Source: Prinsepia uniflora | Lineage: Eukaryota; Streptophyta; Magnoliopsida; Rosales; Rosaceae | Direction: 5' to 3' | Length of the DNA: 64,000 bases | Assembly (NCBI GenBank): GCA_032719365.1 | Contig: CM064874.1 | Location: 29,312,716-29,376,715 of the forward strand | Program-made: the position numbers and the translations under genes | Shown here: piece after piece, positions 47,300-58,044 of the stretch | Numbering within the stretch: position 1 is the stretch's first letter | Layout: every line of letters starts with the position of its first letter | Notes under the pieces: model-generated | The model's database searches: none | What the model saw: only the letters and a program-made list of their open reading frames with translations | Told to the model about the DNA's origin: nothing

Positions 47300-47337
47300 A
47301 CCTTCCCCCCCTTAGGAAATTTCGTCCCCGAAATTTC
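47300..47337 (-). other. Polypurine tract and adjoining 9-bp hairpin of element A
   Basis: On the element strand AAGGGGGGGGAAGG adjoins the 3' LTR and would prime plus-strand DNA synthesis. Just upstream, 47316-47324 (GAAATTTCG) pairs perfectly with 47329-47337 (CGAAATTTC) around the loop TCCC; as RNA the loop is GGGA, a GNRA-type tetraloop. The hairpin overlaps the pol stop codon at 47336-47338. Confidence 0.75.
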
Positions 47338-50300
47338 ACGGAAACAAGTACGGATACTGTTCTCGCATCTGAGCTTCGGGTTCCCAGGTAGGCTCTTCTA
47401 CATTCTGATTTCGCCAAAGCACTTTTACTAGAGGAATGGTCTTTCGGCGGAGTACCTTATCCTTTCGATCCAAGATTTGCACAGGTTGTTCCTCAAAACT
47501 TTGGTCTTCCCTGAGCTCAATGGTTTGCTCTTCTAATACATGGGACTCATCATACACATATTTTCGCAGCATTGACACATGGAAGACATTATGAACTCTG
47601 GAAAGCTCTGATGGTAATGCTAATCGGTAAGCAACTCGGCCAATCCGCTCGATAATATCATAAGGTCCGATGAAACGGGGGCTTAATTTCCCACGTCTGC
47701 CAAATCGCACTATGCCTTTCCAAGGTGATAACTTCAGGAAAACCCAATCTCCCACTGCAAATTCAAGATCTCTGATTCGCCTATCCACGTAGCTCTTTTG
47801 CCTGTCCTGGGCTGCCTTGAGTCGATCACGGATGAGTTTAACTTTCTCCGTTGTCAGATCAATCAATTCGGACTTAGACAATTTTCTTTCGCCCACTTCT
47901 GTCCAACACAAGGGAGTTCTGCATTGTCGTCCATATAAAGCTTCATACGGTGCCATCCCAATACTCGCCTGGTAGCTATTATTGTAGGCGAATTCCATCA
48001 ATGGCAAGTGTGACTCCCAAGTACCCTGGAATTGCAAAACACATGCCCTCATCATATCTTCCAGGATCTGGATAGTTCGTTCTGACTGTCCGTCTGTCTG
48101 AGGGTGGAACGCCATACTGAAATGCAATCTCGTTCCAAAAGCTTCCTGTAAACTCTTCCAAAATCTAGAGGTGAATCGTGGATCTCGATCTGAAATAATA
48201 GAGGCAGGTGTACCATGTAACCGGATGATCTCATTAATGAATAAATTAGCATACTGGGTCATCTGAAAATCTTCCTTTACAGGCAAGAAATGCGCTGACT
48301 TAGTAAGTCTGTCTACAATTACCCAAACTCCGTCATGGCCTCTGGGCGTCCTCGGAAGTTTAAACACAAAATCCATGGTTATGTGGTCCCATTTCCATTC
48401 TGGGATAGGAAGCGGTTGCAGTGCTCCATAGGGTCTTTTTCTTTCGGCTTTTACCTGTTGGCATATCAAACACTTTCTCACATACTCAGCAATTTCTCTT
48501 TTCATACCCGGCCACCAGTAGTGTTCTCGCAGCGTACGGTACATCTTGGTTCCTCCTGGGTGTATAGCATACGCTGAACTATGGGCTTCGTCTAGAATCT
48601 CTTTCTTTAACACGGTATCTGCAGGAACACACAATCTGCCCTCTTTTATCAATACCCCATCCTCACTCACCGCATAATCCTGTCGTTCCCCTGCTTCCAC
48701 TTCAATTCGGAGAATACATAAGACAGGGTCTTGGAACTGAGCTTCAATTATCTGATCAAGTAGGATTGGTCGAACCTGGAAACTCGCTACCAAACCATCT
48801 TGGTTATCAAGTTTCAACATAGCACCAGTCCGACGAAGCTCGACCAATAAGGGTAAATGTATCATCTTTAGATGGGCTATAGAATGCGCCGATTTCCGAC
48901 TCAATGCATCTGCTACTATATTTGCTTTTCCTGGATGATATTCGATCGTGCAGTCATAATCTTTAAGCAGTTCCAACCATCTTCTTTGTCGCACATTCAA
49001 CTCTTTTTGTGTGAAAAAAGTACTTTAAACTTTTGTGATCCGTAAAAAGTCTACAAGTGGCACCATATAAATAATGTCGCCATATCTTGAGTGCATGCAC
49101 CACTGCAGCCAGCTCTAGATCGTGGGTAGGGTAATTATGTTCATGCGGTTTTAACTGTCGAGAGGCATAAGCAATTACCTTTCCATGTTGCATTAACACA
49201 CACCCCAAACCATGCAAGGATGCATCTGTATACACGTCAAATTCTCCACTCTCGTCTGGAAGAACCAACACCGGAGCGGATGTCAACCGTTTCTTCAATT
49301 CTTGAAAACTTCGCTCACAAGCTTCATTCCAAATGAACTTAACTCCCTTTCTGGTCAATTGGGTCAGTGGAGCGGCAATAGTAGCGAATCCTTCGACAAA
49401 ACGTCTGTAGTAACCGGCCAATCCCAAAAACCTTCTCACTTCGGTTACTGTCTTCGGTTGTTCCCATTTTGCGACTGCCTCAATCTTCTGGGGGTCAACA
49501 CAAATGCCTTCTGCAGAAATCACATGCCCCAGAAATCCCGCACTGGTTAACCAAAATTGGCACTTACTTAACTTCGCATATAGCTTGTTCTCCCTCAGTG
49601 TCTCAAGTACAAGTCTCAAATGTTTCTCATGCAGCTTTTTACTCTTGGAATACACCAAAATATCATCAATAAACACAATGACAAACTGATCCAGATACTT
49701 CCGGAATACTCGGTTCATTAGATCTATAAATGTCGCCGGTGCATTTGTTAACCCAAACGGCATTACTAGAAACTCATAATGACCATACCGAGTCCGGAAT
49801 GCTATTTTTGGAATATCTTCTTCTCGAATCCTCAACTGATGATAACCAGAACGGAGATCAATCTTCGAGAAGTACTTCGCCCCCCTTAATTGGTCAAACA
49901 AATCATCAATCCGGGGCAAAGGATACTTATTCTTGATTGTAACCTTGTTGAGCTGTCTATAATCCATGCATAATCTCAAACTGCCTTCTTTCTTCCTTAC
50001 AAATAGCACGGGGGCTCCCCATGGTGATACGCTCGGTCGAATGAACCCCATGTCAATTAGATCTTGTAGTTGTACCTTCAGTTCCTTCAACTCAGCTGGG
50101 GCCATACGATAAGGAGTCAATGAAATGGGTCGCGTACCAGGGATCAAATCAATAGTGAACTCCACCTCCCTATGTGGTGGTAACCCTGGAAAATTCGCGG
50201 GAAACACATCCGGAAACTCACATACGATGGGGATGTCTTCGGCCTTAGCTGGGGTATCCCGTACATCAATCACCTGTGCTAAATAGCCCTGGCAACCTCT

Positions 50301-50411
50301 TCTCAACAATTTCTCTGCAGTGAGGGCGGATATGATTTTGGCAGGTAGTGCTCTCCGATCTCCCTGAAACACCACCTCTGGTAACCCTGGGCTCCGGAGT
50401 AGTACCCTCTT
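47336..50411 (-). pseudogene. Tekay pol: RT, RNase H, integrase and chromodomain (element A)
   Basis: The first segment (50375-48963) has RT motifs (LFVRKKEGSLRLCMDYRQLN, FSKIDLRSGYHQL, FVIVFIDDILVYS; all three catalytic aspartates present) and RNase H (FDVYTDASLHGLG, LELAAVVHAL, LFTDHKSL). An extra base in an A run at 49014-49019 shifts the frame, and the second segment (from 49000) continues with integrase: an HHCC zinc domain (HPGGTKMYRTLREHYWWPG, then CLICQQVK) and DDE residues in HITMDFV, IISDRDPRFTS and HPQTDGQSERT. The last about 60 residues (TIPLVKVLWRN, then EEPTWEPEAQM) form the chromodomain that directs Tekay elements to heterochromatin. Without the frameshift and upstream TAGs the polyprotein would be family length. 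Confidence 0.9.
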
Positions 50412-51549
50412 CTAGAAACATTCAATTGAGGCATGATGGGTTGTCAGCCAATCCATCCCGAGAATAACATCAAAATCATATAAATCTAACAATATTAAGT
50501 CAGCTACTAGATGCACACCTCCTACCAATACAGGATAATCTTGTATCACTTGGTTGACTACATAAACATCACCGGTCGGCGTACCGACTCCCATATCACA
50601 ACCAAGCGTAGAAATCTCTCTATCAGCTAAGGTTGCATAAGTGCGAGAAACAAATGAATGAGTAGCTCCCGGGTCTATTAAGGTATGGGCATCATGACCC
50701 AAAATAGGAAGCATACCTGTCACCACTCCCGGAGTTGCTCGGGCCTCCTGTTGGGTTACTGCAAACACTCGAGCCTGTGGTCCTGAAGTCTGACCACGTC
50801 CCCGTGATCCACCACGTCCGCGACCAACTCCGCTCCCTCCAGTCGCATCAGAAGTCAAGGCTGTATTCAAATTCTGCTCTGCTGTTCCCCGACCGGTACC
50901 ACTGTTACCTGACCGGTATGGGCAGTTCCTTATAATGTGTCCAGGCTCTCCATAAGAAAAACAAGTCACTGAACTCGGCCGACTAGATCTCTCACTCTGT
51001 CTCGCAGTAGATCCCACAGATGTTCCACTGGACTGAGTTGTTGCCTGAGGTCGAACACCAAATCTCTGTCTACCTCCTCCACTACTATAACTCGGTCGAG
51101 TACCACCTGAAGATCCAGAACTAAAACCACCTCTTTTTGGCCATCTTTGGTTCGGGGCTCCCTGATATTGTCGCTCTCGACGCCAGCCGAAACCCGAAAA
51201 CTGCTGTCGTTCTGGTAATGTGGCCTCAACTCTAGCGGCAGCATCAGATAACTCCCTCAGAGTAGCAAACGATCCCACTGTTACAGCACCACGGATCTCA
51301 TTCCTCAATCCCTACTCAAACCTTCTGCACTTATCTTCTTCATTAGCCACATACAGAGGAGCAAAATTAGCTAGGTTCAAGAACTTCTGTTCATAGTCAG
51401 CCACAGACATATTTCCTTGTTGCAGCTGAAGGAACTCCACTTCCTTGGCATTACGAAAGGAACGAGGATAGAATTGGTCTAGGAAACGATGTCGAAAGTC
51501 CTCCCAACTCAGGGTGCTGGCATCCAATCCCATCAACTGTAAGCCGCGC
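50412..51549 (-). pseudogene. Gag C-terminal part and protease of element A
   Basis: Reading from 51549, the capsid core (FLDQFYPRSFRNAKEVEF, QGNMSVADYEQKF) reaches a TAG at 51312-51314; the same frame continues through a Ser/Gly/Arg-rich linker to a zinc knuckle that reads CFSYGEPGHIIRNC, the second cysteine replaced by tyrosine. A Gly/Arg-rich tail follows, then the protease with LIDPGATHSFVS (Asp-Pro-Gly active site, a form usual in this lineage) and LILLDLYDFDVILGMDWL. A second TAG at 50412-50414 lies between protease and RT in the same frame. The lost cysteine and both stops make Gag-Pol from this copy non-functional. Confidence 0.85.
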
Positions 51550-54200
51550 TGTAACACCCCGAAAATTCGAGGATTTTAATAATGTAATTTAATGTATGAA
51601 TTGACATTTTTACCCCTGTGAATTGTATTACCCAATTTGTTGACTTTTTGATTGGTGGGTCAAACGGGTTTTGACCAATGACCGTGACGTAGTTCGGGAC
51701 ATCACGAGTTCATAGACAGGTGGCACGTCCAATTCGGACGATCAGGGAAAAAGTTATGACTATTGGAAGTTCATGGGCATTACCGTAATTTGAACGATGG
51801 GGGCGAAAATGTTGACTTTTCGTTTGGCAACTAATTTTCACACGACTCGAGGACCGTTGGGTAGGTCTCGACGCCCTAAGTCCGTAGACAGGCTGCACGC
51901 CGAAATCGGACTTCGTATGGCTGAGTTACGGGTCTAGAAAGTGAAGGGCATTTTGGTAATTTTTGAACCAGGGGCATTTTGGTCATTTTACCCCTGGTTA
52001 CTATATCAACCGCGAGGGAACATGAGCGGCACCACCATGTGCGGTGGTTCTGAGTGCACAATTGATTATTCAAGGGTGTGCTGGAAAGTATGGATTGTTT
52101 AAAACTTTTGGAAGCATCAAACGTGGTCTGATTCATCCACCCAGCACGGTCAATTTGTTAATTGAAGATTCGAAGCATTTCGGGAAACTTTCTCAGTGGT
52201 CAGGCTGGGTTTCCATGAGCTGTTGGGTAGCACTGATAGTTTAAACTGAGTGGAGCTTCATTCTGTTGTTGAAGAAACTGAGAATTGGAGAGGAAAACCA
52301 GAGAAACCATTTCGGGGAAAATTGGAGGGAAAATCGGTTTTTGATTTCTAGTGACTGTTGGACCAAACCAAAGCCTGGTTTAGTCTTCTGGGAGTATTTG
52401 GAACTCACCCACATCAAAATCGAGGGGAACCAGCCACGGTTGAGCTGGGACAGAGGCTGCCGTTTTCAGTGAAGTTGCAGAGCTTGGGACGACAACCTTC
52501 AGGTACTTTCAGACACAATTGATTGTTCATTTTAGTTCGTTTTGATCCTATTATGCTTCCTGTGAAGTTAATTGGAGATTGAATTAGAAACCAGGAAGTT
52601 CTGGTGATTGACCCGTTTGGTTGATCACGGGTTGATGGGTCGATTGGGGACTTGTCGAGGTTGATTAATGTCTCAGAACCTAAATTGGATAGTTAATGAA
52701 CATGTTAGGATCAAATACGAGTGAAATCGAGTGGAAATTGGGGGTTAATTAACCGGGTCAAGCCGCGGGTGGCAGGCCCGTATTACAGACAAACGGGTGA
52801 AGGTGGTGACACTGTAGCTACAGTGTCAAGCGCGTGACTTTCACGCGCAGCCACTTTGGGCGGCGCGTGAGGGCGCGTTGGACCTTATCTCCGATCACGA
52901 TCAACATGACTTTTGTTCCTCTCATCATTCTGAACATTTTTTATGAATTAACCATGTTGATCTAAGATAGTTTGGGAGGGTCAGTTTAGGGCCGGTTGTC
53001 TCGGGAAACGTGTTGGACGGTTTCCCCGAGCCGGTTTCTGTTTCGGACCTTTTGGATAAATGTGTAAGACTAATAGTGACCCTTACGTGTGATTTGGACT
53101 GACAGGAATTGTACGATAATCCCGGTACAAGTTCGTACGCGCAGGTTCACCGCGGGATCGTACTGTGAGTGGGCCCGATTTCATTAAACCCTTGCATGCT
53201 TAAATGTTTTCTGATTTACTCATATTCACATGCTGGAATCAAGAAACGGTTTTGATGATATTGAAATTATGATTATGGCACGTTCCACGGTATTTGGGTT
53301 TGAGACCCGTTTTGATGAAACTTAAGGATTGGTTTGGATTTTATCTATGTATATATATGTTTTGCATGTGGATATCAATAAAATGAATTTGGTACTGCAC
53401 TGTATAGATCCACTCTTATGATACTGTCTCCTCCGGTTGTGGTACCCCGGAGTGGTCACGGTGCATTGCCTGCGAGGGGTCATTCTACGGAGGAATCGGA
53501 CCGTAAAATGACTCAGGAGTAGGATTGCTATAATTTGACGTCAGGGACGTCGAGCGTCTAGGACGCTAGGCATTTGACATGCCATACCTGGACAGGGTTC
53601 GAGGATTTGATTCGGGATTGAGACCCAGAGTGGCACGCGTAGCCTTGAGACTGTGACCTTATAGGACGGCAGGGACGTCAGGCATCTGGGATGTCAGGAT
53701 CGGAGCGTATAGTGCAGTAGCTAAAATTATCTTATGATTTTATTACATGCCTTATGGTTCATACTATATGATTTATGGTTTTAAATTCTTATGCATGCAT
53801 GTTTGGAAAACGGAGGGGTAAATTATATGTTTTACTTATTAAACTGTTTTTATAAACTTGAGTTTCGGCCCACTCACCCTTAATGTTTTGGTAACCCCTC
53901 CAGGCTGTGCTACTGAGGTAGAGGAGGATCCTGAGGCTGAGGCATAGACCTACTTCCGCGTACCTGATCTCCTGTTGGGTGGTTTGCCCGCAGGTTTATT
54001 TTAGAGTCGTGCTCGCAATTTGTAATTTGGAACTTTATCCCTTGCCTGACATCGGTTTATTTCGGATTTGATGTATAACTTTATTTGGTTATTTATTCAT
54101 TTGAACTTTTGAGGTTAAAATTGGAACGTTATTTTGGGTGTCAGACGGGAGCAGGGCACGTCCCCTTGTGGACCATGTGGGATCGGGACGGGTCTTATCA
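51550..54200 (+). mobile_element. Solo LTR 3 of Tekay-like type, inverted inside the gag of A
   Basis: A 2.65-kb LTR on the plus strand, TGTAACACCCC to GACGGGTCTTATCA, the only plus-strand member of its group here. Flanks CGCGC (51545-51549) and CGCAT (54201-54205) fit a 5-bp TSD with two transitions. It separates the first 77 gag codons from the rest; one TSD transition creates a TGA. Modules present: 28-nt hairpin 52842-52869, donor-like GTGAGT 53165, RY boxes near 53191 (one mismatch) and 53789, acceptor-like CCCTCCAG ending 53903. Unit words repeating AGGACG and GACGTCAGG lie at 53530-53700. Confidence 0.88.
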
Positions 54201-54435
54201 CGCATCACCATCTATAAGCCTGACTACTCAGCATAAACGTAGCCAATGGAACCATGTCTCCTGGTGGACATCGCATGATCTCAAAAATCCTCTCCAACTG
54301 GGTAATCCAGTCATAGGCTTCGTCTGGGTTGGTCTGGCCAGTAAAGCTAGTGGCCCCTAAACGTTGAGCTCTTTCGACATCTGGACCCTCTATCTCTTCG
54401 CCAGGCTGTGCACGAGGCTCGCGTCGCGGAGGCAT
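54201..54435 (-). pseudogene. Gag N-terminal fragment of element A
   Basis: It starts at ATG 54433-54435 (MPPRREPRAQPGEE), about 80 nt downstream of the PBS, so the leader is short. It contains the conserved AYDWITQLERIFEIMRCP and ATFMLSSQAYRW segments of Tekay capsid, then a TGA next to the solo LTR 3 insertion. Gag resumes in the correct frame at 51549 beyond the insertion. Similar to the N-terminus of the element C gag, confirming that the two families are related. Confidence 0.85.
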
Positions 54436-54513
54436 ATTGAAGTAGATGTAAACAGAAACATATTAGTATAACAACCCATGCACACCATGTGCCTAACTCA
54501 GACCGCAACCTAT

Positions 54514-54525
54514 GCTCTGATACCA
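54514..54525 (-). other. Primer-binding site of element A
   Basis: GCTCTGATACCA, initiator tRNA-Met complement, 3 nt from the 5' LTR. Confidence 0.88.
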
Positions 54526-54528
54526 ATT

Positions 54529-54614
54529 TGACAGGACCCGTCCCGATTATTCCTTGATAATCGTGAAAGATCCTGCTCCCGTCTGACCATGATTTTAACA
54601 TACCAAAAGTAGTG

Positions 54615-54652
<38 letters not shown>

Positions 54653-57038
54653 ACACAACAAACAACACACATAGTCAGACCAGGGATAGGTACGTCTTTA
54701 GGACCGTTGACTACCTCAGTTGTCAACCGGTTTACAGAGCATAAGAAATATTTACAAACAAAGATCAAAATCCTACGCGGTCAGATACTTGAGTACGCAA
54801 CGGTCTGTTTATTCTTCTGCCTCGATACGAGCCTCAGTACCTGTGCACGGGCCTGGAGGGTACAAAAACAGTAAAAGTGTGAGTGGACAAAAATAAAGAT
54901 TTAGAAAAACGTTTATCAAAATAGTCTTACCCTCCAGTTTTCACAAACATGCATGCATATCATATAAAACATGAGTTATATAAATCAAAGGTAAAAGAAA
55001 ACAGCTAATACAATGCAAAATCAAACATGATACCGCCATCCTCCACATCCAATCTCAATATCCAATAACCCGTCACGATATCAATGCAACGCGTGCAACT
55101 CGGGTGTCTCACGTCCGAGTATCTCCCCAGGATCAACGACGTCTGGGGTGATATCATTATAAACTCACACTCCTGAGACTGAGCCTCCCCTCGGAGCTAC
55201 TCATCTCCAGGCAGTGGATCGTGACTACTCCAGGATCTACGACGTCTGGAGGAGACCATCAAATCACCGAGGATGATACCAATAACCAAGAATCTCATTT
55301 CAAAACCATTTAAATCTCAAACTCAAATCAATAGTTCAATAGGGCCTCTGCCCGAAATATAGCGTTTTCAAAGCACAAGTAAATTCCATAAATCCATGTC
55401 TAACATATCATTTATAATTCAATTTCATCAATGGAATCACATAACTTCAATTCCAAGTCAAAAGCCATTTCAAATCTTAGGCCATCGCCCAAAATCACAA
55501 TTTTATGATTTTCTCGAAAATCGTGCCCAAAGCAATCTAAAATAATATAATATTCCCAAAATCCGGAAATCGTCATATCACATCATTAATCATAGCAAAT
55601 CAATTTAAATCATATCATAAGCATTTAAAAGCAGTTAAAACATATATGCATGCATTTAGGGTAGAAAACAAAAGTCCACTCACACACCGTCCAGATTGTT
55701 CGGATTCGAGCTGTTCGTTCTCGTCCGATGTGCCGAGAATATTTCGGCCTATCAAACATGTAATATAGGGTTACTAGAGTATCATATAATCTTAGGTACG
55801 AATTTTTGAATCGTCGGTAGGTCCGTATCATCGAGAACATCAAAAAGTATGTTGGACCCTCCTTCAGATTCCCGGTCACGCGCCCTCACGCGCCGCCGCA
55901 AGCGGCTGCGCGTGACAGCCACGCGCCGTGAACAGTATCTGCTACAGTTCTCTCGCCCGTTTCTCTGGTAACCAGGTTGTAGACCCGCGATCAGACCCGA
56001 CTCGGTTTCGACCAATTCGAACTCAATTCTTTCCTTTCTTTCACTCATTAGTATCAATCCAATATAGATTAAGGGTCTGTGAATTCAATTTCATCAATTA
56101 AGATCCTAAATCCCTCGACTCGACCTCGAAACCCGACGGGTCCTAACTCGGGTTCTACCCCAAAATCGACCTATATCATTCAATTGATTATACCAGAAGC
56201 ATCTAACCTTCATTCTAAGTACGAAATTGGAATCAATTTCACAATTCATTACCTCCAAGTAATCGAACGCAAGCTCAAATTTTCAGAACTGTTGCAGAGC
56301 CTGTTCGACACCAATTCGCCTCCAATTTTTGTTCCAGTTGATTGGGTTCGAGTCGTTTAGTTCCCAGAAGATAAAATATCACCTCAATTGCGACCGAAAT
56401 CGTTCAAGAATTCAAATTCGATAATATTTGGTGTTGGGTGATTTTCAGGTGTTTTCAATATAGTTCCCGGTCCGTTCCTCTCAATTTTCACTCGGTTATT
56501 CACTGCATTCCTCCCCTTGTTTTCTCTAATTTATCCTTCTTACTTTCTGGGCTGCTGGATCGATCAAAGTGGTAGGAAATGGAGTGTTGTTCTCTGTTTT
56601 GTTCAACAATTAATTAAGTTAAGTTAAGTTAAATTAAGCACCACCTAAGCACCCATGTGCCACTAATTGGTTTCTCAACATGGACAGGTGTCCACAGCTG
56701 GGGCAAAGGGGATTGAATCAGCAATTAAACTAAATAGTCATTACTTGCACCGTTCATGATTCACAATTACCATTTTACCCCCCCCCCCCCCCCTTAAGCA
56801 CAATTACTATTTTGCCCCTACACTTCACAACCCCGTAACTTCTTCATCCGAACTCCGTTTTCGACGTGCTACCTGTCTACGGATTTAGCGTTCCGAGACC
56901 TACACAATGGCACAAGAAAAATGTACAAAAGGTATGCCAAACAAAAAGTCAACTTTTAGCCATATTCCTCCAGGGGTAAAAACGCCATTTTCATATTATT
57001 TTAATATTTTACAATTTTTGGATTTTTGGTGCGTTACA
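54529..57038 (-). repeat. 5' LTR of element A
   Basis: TGACAGGACCC to GTGCGTTACA. It lacks 92 bp present in the 3' LTR (45983-46074). Same modules as the sister copy: acceptor-like CCTCCAG intact here (54853), RY boxes (54948-54958 and 55646-55655), donor-like site (55683), 28-nt hairpin (55887-55914) and a shorter C run (about 17) near 56778. Confidence 0.92.
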
Positions 57039-57043
57039 TACTA

Positions 57044-58040
57044 TGATGCTATTGATATTATGTTATGGTATGATCATGATTATGTTAATGCTGAACTATA
57101 ATGATGATGTTCACGTGCCCATCTAGGCACGTGTCTTGTCAATTGTTTGTGTAAAAGAGCAAATTGGACATGAAACTAAAGGGTTTCTAGTGGGTCAAAA
57201 GCCCACTGATGTTAAGGGTACAAGCCCAGTAGCCCAGAAGGCTGCCATTAGCCTAATAGGCCTGAAGCCGGGTTGGTTAAACCAACAGCAGAGCAGCACA
57301 AACAATGAGAGCCCAGCAAGCCCATATTATGCCAATTTCTTTAAACTTTATGCTCTAAGAATTTGTTTAATGTATAAAATCATCTTATGCTAGACGCATA
57401 TATTCAAATTATTGTTATAGACTATTTAATTATTTACATATTTCCTTAAATGATTGTATTTACTTCGTACTCATTTAGGAAAAATATGTACTTAAGAAAA
57501 CTAGAAACTTATAAATGAACCAGTAGTTCATATTGACCATCGAACCCGTTTGTTCAGCAATATTTTAAAAGAAAGAAGGAACCTGAAGCTTCCTTCATAA
57601 ATTCACCGGATATGATAACACTAGTAGATTTTACATGTTTTTAATTCGATTTATCTTATCACGTCATAGAACATGCAGTTCTTATTAGTTACATATGAAA
57701 ATATCAGAATAATCATCATCATAACAACTTGTCGGAAGCAAGAAATGAATTACACATCATTTATCCTTAGGATTTTAAATCCACGTTTATGAATATAATT
57801 CGGTGATAATGCCGAATTCGATCCATATTGCAAGTCACATATGAGTATCACGCCAGTTGCGAATCTCGAGAAACAAACTTAATAGAATGATAAGTCCTCA
57901 TATATGGAATAAACTAGTAGTTTGTGTTTCTTGAAATTGAAAATGTGGTTTCGCTCGAATATGATTTAATTCAATACAAGCAATTACTCTTATGCATGTG
58001 ATCCATTGAATTAGCATCTATAAATATACATGTTTTTGGG
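57044..58040 (+). other. Element E interior, no gene recognised
   Basis: The ATG-rich tract continues to about 57110, followed by G-rich words such as AGCCCAGTAGCCCAGAAGG (57217 onward), like those in the leader of G, then AT-rich sequence. gag and protease are expected here but I find no motif for either. Confidence 0.45.
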
Positions 58041-58044
58041 GAAA

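Larger units (their letters stand above)
44702..57038 (-). mobile_element. Element A: Tekay/Del chromovirus (Ty3/gypsy), full length
   Basis: LTRs 44702-47299 and 54529-57038 with exact TSD TACTA (44697-44701 and 57039-57043), initiator-Met PBS at 54514-54525 and a PPT beside 47299. Gag, protease, RT, RNase H, integrase and a C-terminal chromodomain follow in order on the minus strand in one frame apart from damage: a solo LTR in gag, TAG codons at 51312 and 50412, and a one-base frameshift at 49014-49019. LTR copies differ by only scattered substitutions and one 92-bp deletion, so insertion is recent relative to D. This is the only element in the window with a nearly complete Tekay protein set. 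Confidence 0.93.
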
